Notes under the pieces: model-generated
Database searches by the model: none
Told to the model about the DNA's origin: nothing
Seen by the model: the letters and a program-made list of their open reading frames with translations, nothing else
Assembly: GCA_964517125.1 (NCBI GenBank)
Contig: CAZFBD010000004.1
Coordinates: forward strand, 1 to 64,000
From: SHLQ01 sp964517125
GTDB taxonomy: Bacteria > Actinomycetota > Acidimicrobiia > Acidimicrobiales > SHLQ01
Direction of reading: 5' to 3'
DNA length: 64,000 nt
In this document: positions 17,126 to 25,619 of the stretch, one piece after another
Position numbering within the stretch: the first letter of the stretch is position 1
How the letters are laid out: every line of letters begins with the position of its first letter
Program-made: the position numbers and the translations under genes

Positions 17126-18357
17126 TGCTCGACGCCTGGGGCACCCCGATCGCCGCAACGACACAGCAGACGGTCGATGCGTGGAACCACGCCTGGGAAG
17201 ACGCCCTGCACTTCATCGGAGATCCGTTTGAAACCCTGGCAGAGGCGAACGCGTCCGACGATGCCTTCGCACTCGGTTCGGTCTTCTGCGGCGCCTACCG
17301 CTTGCTCGGGGGAGCGCCGCCAGACGCTGCAGAGGTCATCGCCGATCTCGCGCGTGCCGAGTCGCGTGCGAACACTTCGCGGGAGCTGGCGCATGTCGAA
17401 GCCCTCAGAGCGATGGTCGCTGGCAACTTCACGCTTGCCGCCCGACGGTGGGACCAGGTCAACCGGGAGCATCGTGACTTCGCAGCGGTCCGGCTCGCCC
17501 ATGACGTGTACCTGCACGTTGGAAACTCCGGCGGCCGCCTCAAGTCAGCAGCGTTTGCGATGGGCATGTTCGACCAGGAACCAGGTTGGAACCTTGTCGC
17601 CAGCCAATACGCGTTCGCGCTGGAAGAGGCCGGGTACTTCGAGGAAGCCGAACGGGTTGCCTTCGAAGCACTCGACGCTGACCCGATGGACCTCTGGGCC
17701 ACCCACGCCCTGGCGCACGTCTACGAGAGTGTCAACGACCAGGACGCCGCCATCGAACTCCTCCGAAGCCGCCAGGAGACGTGGTCACAACAGGACGGCC
17801 TCGCAGTCCACATCTGGTGGCACCTCACGCTTCGGCTGATCGTCGCAGCGGAGTACGACGAAGTGCTCGACATTCATGACCGGCTCGTTGGTGTCGCAAC
17901 GACACCCTTCCGACTGTGCGACATGGCGTCGATGCTGTGGCGGCTGGAGCTCGCCGGCGTATCGGTCGGTGATCGCTGGTCTCAACTCGCTGACACAATC
18001 GCCCTGCGACCGGAACGACACACCTCGGGCTTCCTGGATCTGCACTCGGCGCTGGTGTACACCCGGCAGCCCGATCACCCCGAAGCCGCACGCTTCTTCG
18101 ATGGCCTGGTCAGGGCGCATGAGCTTCCGAACGCTGAGGAGCCCGACAGCGAGAACGCAGAGACCTTTCGGTCAATCGTCCGCCCGCTTGCACTCGCAAT
18201 GTCGTCCGGCGACGCCGATCCGGAACATGCGGTGGCCCTGCTCGACTCGGTCGAACCGACGCTCCACCAGATCGGCGGCAGCAACGCCCAGCGCGAGCTC
18301 GTGACCCTGACCAGATCGCACTTCAACTCCAAACTCACCGCCTCGGAGGCACCATGA
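17125..18357 (+). CDS. Tetratricopeptide repeat protein, TTC38-like
   Basis: A 410-residue all-helical protein of unknown biochemical role. Paired helices with TPR-like spacing are visible, for example AGYFEEAERVAFEALDADPMDLWATHALAHVYE in pieces between residues ~175 and 210. The central WHLTLRLI region and the overall length resemble the TTC38 family found in bacteria and animals. There is no signal peptide, so it should be cytoplasmic. Its ATG overlaps the P450 stop (TGATG), and its own stop overlaps the next start by 4 bases, so it is tightly coupled to the catabolic operon. TTC38-like proteins have no established reaction; a scaffolding role is a guess. Confidence 0.75.
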   Translation: MLDAWGTPIAATTQQTVDAWNHAWEDALHFIGDPFETLAEANASDDAFALGSVFCGAYRLLGGAPPDAAEVIADLARAESRANTSRELAHVEALRAMVAGNFTLAARRWDQVNREHRDFAAVRLAHDVYLHVGNSGGRLKSAAFAMGMFDQEPGWNLVASQYAFALEEAGYFEEAERVAFEALDADPMDLWATHALAHVYESVNDQDAAIELLRSRQETWSQQDGLAVHIWWHLTLRLIVAAEYDEVLDIHDRLVGVATTPFRLCDMASMLWRLELAGVSVGDRWSQLADTIALRPERHTSGFLDLHSALVYTRQPDHPEAARFFDGLVRAHELPNAEEPDSENAETFRSIVRPLALAMSSGDADPEHAVALLDSVEPTLHQIGGSNAQRELVTLTRSHFNSKLTASEAP

Positions 18358-19565
18358 CGTGGCAACTCACCAACGAACAGCTGGCTCTACAGGAGAAGGC
18401 CCGGGCGCTCGCTCATGACGTGATCGGGCCGAAGGCTGCCGAAGTCGACCAGGCCGAGCAGTACCCGTGGGACAACGTGCACGCGCTGCGCGACGCCGGA
18501 TTCACGGGGATGACCGTTCCGAAGGAGCTTGGCGGACCAGGGCATTCCTTCCTCGACGCGGTGCTTGTCGTGGAGCAGATGGCAAAGGTCTGCGGAGTCA
18601 CCGGGCGAATCGCCGTCGAAGCCAACATGGGTGCCATCAGCGCTGTGATGGCTTACGGCACTGAGCAGCAGAAGAAGTTGGCCGCCGACCTCGTTCTCTC
18701 TGGTGACAAGCCGGCCATCTGCATCACCGAGCCAGGTGCTGGCAGCGCCGCATCCCAGATGACGACCCGAGCAGATCGGCAGGGCGACAAGTATGTCCTC
18801 AACGGAAAGAAGCACTGGATCACCGGTGGCACGGTGTCCAAGCTGCACCTGATCTTCGCCCGCGTGTTCGACGAAGAGGGGGAGGACCTCGGCATCGGCG
18901 GGTTTCTCGCCATCCGCGATGAAACCCCCGGGCTCTCCTTTGGTGATCGTGAACCAACGATGGGCCTGCGAGCCATCCCCGAGATGGAGGTGCTGTTCGA
19001 GGACATGGTCGTGGACGCCGACATGGTTGTCATGCCTCCCTCCGGGTTCCGTCGAGGCTTCGCCGATCTCATGAACGCCTACAACAGTCAACGCGTGGGA
19101 GCAGGAACGGTCGGCCTCGGCATCGCCACCGGGGCCTACGAGCTTGCGCTTGACTTTGCCAAGGAACGGGAACAGTTCGACCGCCCGATCGCCGAATTTC
19201 AGGGTCTGCAGTGGATGCTCGCTGACATGTCGGTCCAGTTGGAAGCGGCTCGCAGCCTCACGTATCGGGCAGCCGAATCCCGCGGCGCCGGAGACTCGCC
19301 GTTCCCTGACGCGGCGATGGCCGCGCAGGCAAAGATCTTCACGGCCGAGGCATCCATCAAGGTGGTCAGCGACGCGCTCCAGGTTTTCGGCGCGGCCGGC
19401 TACAGCCGAAACAACCCGCTGGAGCGGATGTACCGTGACGTGCGCATGTTCACCATCGGCGGCGGCACCGCCCAGATTCTGCGAACTGTCGTGGCATCAC
19501 GAATCCTCGACATGAAGCTCCCCCAAGGACGCGGCGGGTTCCTTCCCAAGACGGACGGGGTCTGA
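18354..19565 (+). CDS. Acyl-CoA dehydrogenase homologue with Gln246; candidate 3-sulfinopropionyl-CoA desulfinase
   Basis: A 403-residue acyl-CoA dehydrogenase superfamily protein with the FAD segment TEPGAGSAASQMTTRAD. Both usual positions of the catalytic Glu are changed. The helix-G site reads YNSQR, with Gln246, and the C-terminal site reads FTIGGGT. Arg85 lies in CGVTGRIAVEAN. From memory, the desulfinase of Advenella mimigardefordensis is marked by Gln246 and Arg84 and releases sulfite from 3-sulfinopropionyl-CoA without net oxidation. The class III CoA-transferase immediately downstream is the partner gene type expected for that pathway. A normal dehydrogenase using another base remains possible. 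Confidence 0.8.
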   Translation: MTWQLTNEQLALQEKARALAHDVIGPKAAEVDQAEQYPWDNVHALRDAGFTGMTVPKELGGPGHSFLDAVLVVEQMAKVCGVTGRIAVEANMGAISAVMAYGTEQQKKLAADLVLSGDKPAICITEPGAGSAASQMTTRADRQGDKYVLNGKKHWITGGTVSKLHLIFARVFDEEGEDLGIGGFLAIRDETPGLSFGDREPTMGLRAIPEMEVLFEDMVVDADMVVMPPSGFRRGFADLMNAYNSQRVGAGTVGLGIATGAYELALDFAKEREQFDRPIAEFQGLQWMLADMSVQLEAARSLTYRAAESRGAGDSPFPDAAMAAQAKIFTAEASIKVVSDALQVFGAAGYSRNNPLERMYRDVRMFTIGGGTAQILRTVVASRILDMKLPQGRGGFLPKTDGV

Positions 19566-19567
19566 TC

Positions 19568-20728
19568 GTGACCCGACCGCTCGACGGTGTGCTCATCGTC
19601 GCACTCGAGCAGGCGGTGGCGGCGCCGTTCGCCACACGCCAACTCGCCGACCTGGGGGCCGAGGTCCTCAAGATCGAACGCAAGGGTGAGGGAGACTTCG
19701 CCCGGCACTACGACACAGCCATGGGTGGCAGCTCGGCCTTCTTCGTGTGGGCCAACCGCGGCAAGCAGAGCATCGAGCTCGACCTCAAAGACCCAGCCGA
19801 TCGGGCGACGTTCGACGAGCTCATCGCTGGTGCTGACGTGTTCATCCAGAACCTCTCGCCGTCCGCTGCGGGCCGCATGGGTGTGTTGGCCGACCAACTC
19901 CGTGAGGTGAGGCCAGACCTCATTGCCTGCGACATCTCGGGATACGGACTGGGTGGGCCGCGCACGGACGACAAAGCCTATGACCTGGCGATCCAGGCCG
20001 AGGGTGGCGCAATCGCTCTCACCGGAATGCCCGAACAGGCGAGCAAGATCGGCTTTTCTGTCGCGGACATTGCCTCTGCGATGTATGCGTTCTCGTCGAT
20101 CCTCGCTGCGCTCTACCGTAGGCAGGCGACAGGCGAGGGTGCCTCGGTCGAGGTCTCGATGCTTGAGAGCCTGGCCGAGTGGACGGCAGCTCCCACGTAC
20201 AACGCCGTCGGCCGTGACACGGTGCCGCCCCGGTCTGGACATCGGCACACGCTTATCGCCCCGTATGGCCTGTACCCGTTGGCCAACGGCACCGATGTTC
20301 TCATTGGCGTGCAGAGCAATCGGGACTGGGCCGCGTTCGCTGAACACGTTCTGCTCGACGTTGCGCTCATCGAGGATCCTCGATTCGCCGACAACACCGA
20401 TCGAATCAGCAACATCGATGCGTTGGAGGCCATCATCAACTCGGTGTTCCTGGCAGCATCAGCTGACGAGATTCTCGGCCGGTTGCAGTCGGGCGGCGTC
20501 ACCCACAGCCAGGTCAACGACCCGCTTGCGCTTTGGCAGCACGACCAGCTCCGTGCACGCGGCCGCTTCATGAACGTGGCCACGCCAACCGGCTCCGCCG
20601 AGGTCTACAAGCCCCCGTTCAACATCAGCAACAGCGGCCAGTCCGACCCACAGGTTCCAGCACTCGGCCAGGACGACACCGATCTCGCCGCCCGACTCCT
20701 CGCCCGAGCCAACCCAACCACCACCTGA
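19568..20728 (+). CDS. CaiB/BaiF (class III) CoA-transferase
   Basis: A 386-residue family III CoA-transferase. It has the N-terminal PLDGVLIVALEQAVAAPFATRQLADLGAEVLKIE pattern in short conserved blocks, SGYG near residue 124-127, and YDLAIQAEGG with the likely catalytic Asp139. It moves CoA between carboxylic acids through a glutamyl/aspartyl thioester. It starts with GTG 2 bases after the upstream acyl-CoA dehydrogenase homologue and ends the operon. In the desulfinase reading it would charge 3-sulfinopropionate with CoA from succinyl-CoA; otherwise it activates another short acid. Confidence 0.88.
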   Translation: MTRPLDGVLIVALEQAVAAPFATRQLADLGAEVLKIERKGEGDFARHYDTAMGGSSAFFVWANRGKQSIELDLKDPADRATFDELIAGADVFIQNLSPSAAGRMGVLADQLREVRPDLIACDISGYGLGGPRTDDKAYDLAIQAEGGAIALTGMPEQASKIGFSVADIASAMYAFSSILAALYRRQATGEGASVEVSMLESLAEWTAAPTYNAVGRDTVPPRSGHRHTLIAPYGLYPLANGTDVLIGVQSNRDWAAFAEHVLLDVALIEDPRFADNTDRISNIDALEAIINSVFLAASADEILGRLQSGGVTHSQVNDPLALWQHDQLRARGRFMNVATPTGSAEVYKPPFNISNSGQSDPQVPALGQDDTDLAARLLARANPTTT

Positions 20729-20782
20729 CCAAAACGCCGCCACACACAACCAACGAGGCCGACGAATCAATTGGGGCCATCA

Positions 20783-20808
20783 CCAAAGGGGCCTGTCCCC
20801 TGTTGTGG
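20783..20808 (+). repeat. GGGGCC hairpin repeat, copy 1
   Basis: It contains GGGGCCTGTCCCC followed by TGTTGTGG and is preceded by TCACCA. It matches copy 2 at 20922-20950 closely. A stem of GGGG with CCCC is possible, with an outer CCA/TGG pairing. Confidence 0.6.
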
Positions 20809-20921
20809 CGATCCGACCACAGAAAGCGGTATTCGCCCAACGAACCGACCTAGCTGAACGGTGAAGCTGTTGTGTTTTCAACGCCGTTCAGACGAACCGG
20901 CCACGCACCGCGAGCGAGTCA

Positions 20922-20950
20922 CCACAGGTGGGGCCTGGCCCCTGTTGTGG
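20922..20950 (+). repeat. GGGGCC hairpin repeat, copy 2
   Basis: It has an inner stem GGGGCC-T-GGCCCC and an outer stem CCACA/TGTGG with small internal loops, so the whole 29 bases can fold back. It shares TCACCA, GGGGCCTG and CCCCTGTTGTGG with copy 1, in the same orientation and about 140 bases away. This could be a dispersed intergenic element. Confidence 0.6.
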
Positions 20951-20985
20951 TGCTCTGCGCGCGGAGTGTGGTGTGGCTTGGAGTT

Positions 20986-21065
20986 GGGTGGGGTTGCGCT
21001 GGGGCTGGGTGGGGCTGGCTCGGGGTGCGTTGGGGTTGGTGGGTGGGGCGGGACGTAGGGTGGGG
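20986..21065 (+). promoter_or_regulatory. G-rich leader with twelve G tracts, possible G-quadruplex
   Basis: Twelve runs of three or four Gs lie within 80 bases on the sense strand, ending in the purine-rich sequence just before the ATG at 21068. Spacers are 1-10 bases. Such a leader could form one or more quadruplexes in DNA or in the mRNA and hide or expose the ribosome site. Confidence 0.5.
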
Positions 21066-21067
21066 TG

Positions 21068-22309
21068 ATGTCGGAGGCGGGTGCTGGTGTGGCGGGTGTT
21101 CGGCTTCGTATGGGGCGTCGTGAACTCATTGGGTTCCTGGCGGTCGTCACCATGATGAACGCGATCGCGATCGACGCGTTCCTTCCGGGGTTCACCGACA
21201 TGCGAGTGTCCTTTGGGCTCGAATCCGACAGCCCTCTGCTTGGTCGCACGATCACGCTCTATCTCCTTGGCAGCGCCTTCGGCATGCCCGTCTACGGTCC
21301 GCTGACTGATGCGATCGGTCGAAAGCGCACACTGAATCTGAGTCTGTTCCTCTACATCGCTGCAGCACTCCTGGCTGCGCTTGCGCCGAACCTGGGAACG
21401 CTCTACCTGAGTCGGGTGATCTGGGGCTTCTCGGCCGCCGGGCCGAGGATCGTGGCTCAGGCGGTCGTTCGGGACCGCTACTCGGGCGACGAGATGGCCC
21501 GTGTCATGGCGCTGATTCAAACGGTGTTCTTCGCAGGACCGATTCTCTCGCCAATCCTCGGTTCTGGAATTCTCTTCGTTGCCAGCTGGCGGGTACTCAT
21601 GGCCTACATGGCGTTCATGGCCATCGTCGTGATCGTCTGGGGCAGTCGAATGGTCGAGACCCTGACCGAGTCCAACCGCACCCCCTTCCGTCCGCGGGCG
21701 ATCATGGAGAGCGCTCGGATCGTGCTGGCGAATCGGCTCACGATCAACTTTGCGCTCGGCATGATGTTCGCCAGCGGAGCGTTCATAGCGTTCCTGGGCA
21801 GCGTTGAGCTGGTCATGGAGTCGGTCTTTGGTCGCCCCGAGTTGTTCGTCCCGCTGTTCGTAGCGAGCGCGGTTGCCCAGGCGTGCGGCGCCTTGACCGT
21901 CTCCCGAATTGTCACCCGCGTCGGTGCACGGGCCGTGGTGCTCGGGGCAGCCACTGGATTCTCGGTGTTCTCCCTGCTTCTCTTCGCCATTTCATGGCAG
22001 GCAGGCTGGGTGCCGAACATGTGGTTGTTCATGGCGGTCATGCTCGTCATCAACGCATTCTTCGTGGGCTTCACTCCGGCAGCGACGAGTCTTGCGCTGG
22101 TCCCGATGGGTGAGCGGGCAGGCATGGCTGCTGCGGTCATCGGGTCGGTCCGCACTGCAGGCAGCGCGGTGCTCGCCTGGATCATCAACGACCGAATCGA
22201 TGGCACCGTCTGGTCTTTCGCCACGGGATTTGCGGTATTGGGGCTGCTCGCGTTGATCTTCAGCCTGGCCGGTTTGCGTCACTCGGCGCCAGAGGCGGCG
22301 GCCGCCTAA
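21068..22309 (+). CDS. MFS multidrug-type efflux transporter (Bcr/CflA-like)
   Basis: A 413-residue major facilitator with about twelve hydrophobic segments. The early ID AFLPGFTDM pattern of TM1, the GPLTDAIGRKRTL motif A loop between TM2 and TM3, and SRVIWGFSAAGPRIVAQAVVRDRY are typical of the Bcr/CflA drug:proton antiporters. It probably exports a toxic small molecule or pathway intermediate. The ATG at 21068 follows AGGGTGGGG, which doubles as ribosome site and the end of the G-rich leader; a GTG three bases upstream is an alternative. It is followed 9 bases later by a P450 gene. Confidence 0.85.
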   Translation: MSEAGAGVAGVRLRMGRRELIGFLAVVTMMNAIAIDAFLPGFTDMRVSFGLESDSPLLGRTITLYLLGSAFGMPVYGPLTDAIGRKRTLNLSLFLYIAAALLAALAPNLGTLYLSRVIWGFSAAGPRIVAQAVVRDRYSGDEMARVMALIQTVFFAGPILSPILGSGILFVASWRVLMAYMAFMAIVVIVWGSRMVETLTESNRTPFRPRAIMESARIVLANRLTINFALGMMFASGAFIAFLGSVELVMESVFGRPELFVPLFVASAVAQACGALTVSRIVTRVGARAVVLGAATGFSVFSLLLFAISWQAGWVPNMWLFMAVMLVINAFFVGFTPAATSLALVPMGERAGMAAAVIGSVRTAGSAVLAWIINDRIDGTVWSFATGFAVLGLLALIFSLAGLRHSAPEAAAA

Positions 22310-22318
22310 CATCGGCCG

Positions 22319-23473
22319 ATGCGTCCTGACGAGATCACGATGGAACTCCTCGAGGCCGACCCCGACGTGGTCCTCGCCCATCTGCGCAAAACTGAGCCGG
22401 TCGCGTGGGTTCCCGCTCTCGACATGTGGCTCGTGACTCGGTGGGACGATGTCGCTGAGCTCGAAGCCGACCCCGAACGATTCACTGCGGCGACCGAACC
22501 GTCGTTCCTGGTCCGCACACTTGGCCCCAACCTGTTGACGTGCGACCCGCCCGAGCACACTCGATTGCAGAAGATCATGCAGGCGCCGTTTCTGGCGGGA
22601 GGGCTCGGAGGGCCGTTCGTGGAGGACCAGCTACCCGTTCTCGCCGACGCGTTGCTGGACGAGATCGACCCATCAAAACCTTTTGATCTGATGACCGAAT
22701 ATGCGCAGCCATTGTCCGCTGGAGCGTTGGCGGTCATGCTCGGTCTGGACTCACATGGCTTCGACACGATGTGGAAGTGGTGCGAGGGATTGTGCACGGA
22801 CATCGCCAACTTCGAGAACGATCCCGAGCGTGCGGCCATTGGTGCGGCAACGAAGGCCGAGCTCGGCGAGGCGATCGCAGCACACATCGACAACGCCGAC
22901 GCCGGAGCGAAGGATGCCCTTGCCTGGTTCGTGCGCGGTGGAGCAACGTCCGAGGAGATCGTCAACAACGTCCGTCTGATGATCTCCGGAGGGATCAACG
23001 AACCGCGCGACGGAATCGGTCTGGTGGCCTGGGTGCTCCTTTCACAGCCGGAGCTCCGAGCCGAGGTTGAGGTCCAACCCCGCTTGCTGCGTCGTCTGAT
23101 CGAAGAGGTGTTCCGGGTTCACAGCCCGGTCGGCACCGTGACCCGGCAGGCCACGGATGATACCGAGCTGGCTGGCGTGGCAATCGCCAAGGGCGATCTC
23201 GTCTCGGGTGTTCTACGTTCGATCAACCTGGACGAGGGCCACTGGACGAACCCAACCGAGATCGACCTGCATCGACGCGAAGGCAGTCACGCCGCATTCG
23301 CGCTTGGCGCCCATCGCTGCCTTGGTGAGTGGTTGGGCCGTCAAGAGGTGCGCGTCGGCGTCGACCGTCTCCTTCAACGGTTTCCCGGGCTGCGCCTGGA
23401 CCCCGACCATGACGTCGAGCTGCACGGATTTGAGTTCCGTGGTCCCCGCTCCGTGATGGTCCGCGCCGAGTAG
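22319..23473 (+). CDS. Cytochrome P450 with atypical I-helix and heme-loop motifs
   Basis: A 384-residue P450, not closely similar to the other three in the window. The K-helix EEVFR is present and the heme loop is FALGAHRCLG with Cys334; the usual first Gly after Phe is Ala. The I-helix reads SGGINEPRD where most P450s have (A/G)GxxT, so the conserved oxygen-activating Thr is missing and Asn-Glu-Pro takes its place. A few bacterial P450s share this and may use peroxide or do non-standard chemistry. It starts 9 bases after the MFS stop and converges on the LigB gene with a 17-base gap. Confidence 0.88.
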   Translation: MRPDEITMELLEADPDVVLAHLRKTEPVAWVPALDMWLVTRWDDVAELEADPERFTAATEPSFLVRTLGPNLLTCDPPEHTRLQKIMQAPFLAGGLGGPFVEDQLPVLADALLDEIDPSKPFDLMTEYAQPLSAGALAVMLGLDSHGFDTMWKWCEGLCTDIANFENDPERAAIGAATKAELGEAIAAHIDNADAGAKDALAWFVRGGATSEEIVNNVRLMISGGINEPRDGIGLVAWVLLSQPELRAEVEVQPRLLRRLIEEVFRVHSPVGTVTRQATDDTELAGVAIAKGDLVSGVLRSINLDEGHWTNPTEIDLHRREGSHAAFALGAHRCLGEWLGRQEVRVGVDRLLQRFPGLRLDPDHDVELHGFEFRGPRSVMVRAE

Positions 23474-23490
23474 GGGCGCGGCACCGAGGG

Positions 23491-24351
23491 TCAGATGTCG
23501 AACCAGATGTGGGTCTGGCCGGTACCGGCCACAGACTCGTACTCGCCGAACTGTGTTCCGGTGAGCGTGCAATCGCCACCGCCCAGTGCGCCGAGCATGG
23601 TCAGGTAGTGGCCGAAGTACCCCTCGGGCGCGTGCTGCGAGAATTCGGGGACGAAGTCGAGTACTCCCGAATGGTCACCCCGGAGCAACATGTCGATCAC
23701 CTTGCGGTCGGCAGCGCAGGCCTCGGGTGTTCGAATGTGCAGATCGGGGTCGGCAGCTTCATGTGCCCGAAGCTCCTGAAGCGGCCAGAAGCGGTGGCTG
23801 AGTCCGCCGCTCGCAAGGATCACCACTCGCCGATCGACCTTCTCAATGGCCTTCGCCAGGAGCGACCCATACAGGAGGAAGTCAGCGGGGCTGCCGGACT
23901 GGCAGACACCCGAAGACACCCACCGTTCGTCACCCTGCAGGAACGGGAGGAGGTTGATGGTGGGGTAGTGAACCGGCAGGTGGGGATCGTCGATCGGGGT
24001 GATCCACGTGTCCTCTCGCCCTTCGGCGGTGGCGGCCCACGCATGGGCGAGTTCCGGATCGCCCGGCATGTCATAGGGCATCTGCGACATGCCCCGAGGA
24101 AGCTCTTCAGACGTGTACATGCCCGCCCGGCGCTCGTGGCTGGCAACGATGTGTTCGATGGTCGTGAACCAATGGGTGTCGATCACGACGACCGTGTCGG
24201 CTTCGACCGGACCCAGCTTTTCGGCCCGCAGGTCGTGAAGCCCCTGGAACAACGTGGTGTCTTCGCCGTGGTTCAGCTCACGACGGATCTCCTCGGGGAG
24301 GACCAGCGGTGGCACGTGTGACACCAGCGCTGCTCCGACGATTTCACCCAT
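23491..24351 (-). CDS. LigB-type (class III) extradiol ring-cleavage dioxygenase
   Basis: A 286-residue LigB-superfamily protein. His12 in SHVPP and His60 in DTHW fit the Fe(II) ligands. ASGGLSHRF near residues 180-188 carries the catalytic histidine, and LGALGGG near the end is also typical. These enzymes open catechol rings next to the hydroxyls; similarity to homoprotocatechuate 2,3-dioxygenases is suggested by the FAH and semialdehyde dehydrogenase genes nearby. It is the last gene of the minus-strand operon, 2 bases after the P450 stop. The exact catechol is not shown by the sequence. Confidence 0.82.
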   Translation of the reverse strand: MGEIVGAALVSHVPPLVLPEEIRRELNHGEDTTLFQGLHDLRAEKLGPVEADTVVVIDTHWFTTIEHIVASHERRAGMYTSEELPRGMSQMPYDMPGDPELAHAWAATAEGREDTWITPIDDPHLPVHYPTINLLPFLQGDERWVSSGVCQSGSPADFLLYGSLLAKAIEKVDRRVVILASGGLSHRFWPLQELRAHEAADPDLHIRTPEACAADRKVIDMLLRGDHSGVLDFVPEFSQHAPEGYFGHYLTMLGALGGGDCTLTGTQFGEYESVAGTGQTHIWFDI

Positions 24352-24353
24352 GT

Positions 24354-25619
24354 TCAGACCACCTTCACCGGAAGTTGCTTGATGCCGGCAATGAAGTTCG
24401 ACCGAAGTCGTTTCAGTTCGCCGTTCTGTTCGAACCTGTCGACCCGTTTCATGAGTTCTTCAAACACGAGCCGTACCTCCATACGAGCCAACCAGGCTCC
24501 GAGGCAAAGGTGAGGGCCGTTGCGGCCGAACGCCATGTGGTCGTTCGATTCGCGGGCCAGATCGTAGCGGAAGGGATGCTCGAATCCCTCGGGGTCGTGG
24601 TTCGCCGAATTGAACCAGATGGCGATCTTGTCGCCTGCCTTGATCTGCTTGCCGCGCATCTCGATGTCGGCTGTTGCCGTGCGGCGAAAGTGCATGGTCA
24701 CCGCACTGGTTCGGAGTACTTCTTCGACGGCGGTCGGGGTGAGGTCTGGTTGGGCCTTCCATGCGTCCCACAGTTGGGGGTGGTTCATGAGCGTCCACAT
24801 GGCGTGCGTCATGGTGTAGCGCGTGGTGTCGTTGCCTGCCGCCACGAGCAGCGTGACGAAGTTGTTGAACTCGTGATCGGTGAGTGGCACACCGTCGGTG
24901 GCTGGCTCGAGAAGCTGCGAGATGACGTCGTCGGTTGGGTTCGCTCGCCGCTTTTCTGCCTGGACCTGGGCCCACTGGAAGATCTGGACCGATGCCGGGC
25001 TGCGGAATGGGACCATGCGGAACTCTTCGGTGTCGGTGAGGTCCACGGGAAAGTCGGTGAAGTCGGGGTCGGTGTTGCCCAGCAGGGCGTCGCCCCATGC
25101 CACGAGTTTGTGTCCGTCCTCGTCGCTGGTGCCCAACATGCGGCCGAGCATTCGCATTGGCAATTGTTCGGCGATTGCCGTGACGAAGTCGAACTCGCGC
25201 TCTTCCAGCGCCTCCTCGATGACCTCGATGGCGAGCTGTCGGATCTGATCCTCGTAGCTCTCGACCCGGCGACGGGTGAATCCCTTGCTGACGAGTCGGC
25301 GGTACCGCGTGTGATGCGGAGGGTCGAGCTCCATCATCGTCTGGCGGGCCTCGGCCTCGTCGTCGTCCATTTCCTCGAGTCGGATGCCCTTCGACGAGGT
25401 GAAGGTATCGACGTCCCGGCTCACGGCCAACGCATCGTCGTACCGAAGGATCGACCAGAACCCCGAACCGTCCTTCTCCTCGGTCCAGTGCACGGGATCC
25501 TCGGAGCGCAAGCGGGTGAAGGTCGCATGCGGTACCCCGTGGGTGTACGTGTCGTGGCTCGTGATGTCGGCGTCGTCAGGGCCGTGGTTGGCCAGGTAGT
25601 CGTCGACCCAAACGCTCAT
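24354..25619 (-). CDS. Cytochrome P450
   Basis: A 421-residue P450 of the CYP124/125-like actinobacterial group: HHTRYRRLVSKGF, I-helix AAGNDTTRY, FRSPAS region and heme loop FGRNGPHLCLG with Cys372. The ATG at 25619 (MSVWVDD) overlaps the upstream gene's stop by 4 bases. It lies between an acetoacetate-decarboxylase-fold gene and a LigB dioxygenase and is likely controlled by the second MarR. It may hydroxylate the aromatic or a side chain before ring cleavage. No ferredoxin is encoded beside it. Confidence 0.92.
   Translation of the reverse strand: MSVWVDDYLANHGPDDADITSHDTYTHGVPHATFTRLRSEDPVHWTEEKDGSGFWSILRYDDALAVSRDVDTFTSSKGIRLEEMDDDEAEARQTMMELDPPHHTRYRRLVSKGFTRRRVESYEDQIRQLAIEVIEEALEEREFDFVTAIAEQLPMRMLGRMLGTSDEDGHKLVAWGDALLGNTDPDFTDFPVDLTDTEEFRMVPFRSPASVQIFQWAQVQAEKRRANPTDDVISQLLEPATDGVPLTDHEFNNFVTLLVAAGNDTTRYTMTHAMWTLMNHPQLWDAWKAQPDLTPTAVEEVLRTSAVTMHFRRTATADIEMRGKQIKAGDKIAIWFNSANHDPEGFEHPFRYDLARESNDHMAFGRNGPHLCLGAWLARMEVRLVFEELMKRVDRFEQNGELKRLRSNFIAGIKQLPVKVV

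Larger units (their letters stand above)
20729..21067. other. Long non-coding gap with repeats and a G-rich leader
   Basis: This is the only gap over 300 bases in the window. It holds two copies of a GGGGCC hairpin element (20783-20808 and 20922-20950). Between them is an 8-bp inverted repeat, CTGAACGG at 20854-20861 and CCGTTCAG at 20884-20891. A run of G tracts follows at 20986-21065, leading directly into the MFS gene. I see no convincing reading frame, tRNA or clear sigma-70 promoter in it. The first part may include termination signals for the CoA-transferase operon. Confidence 0.7.
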
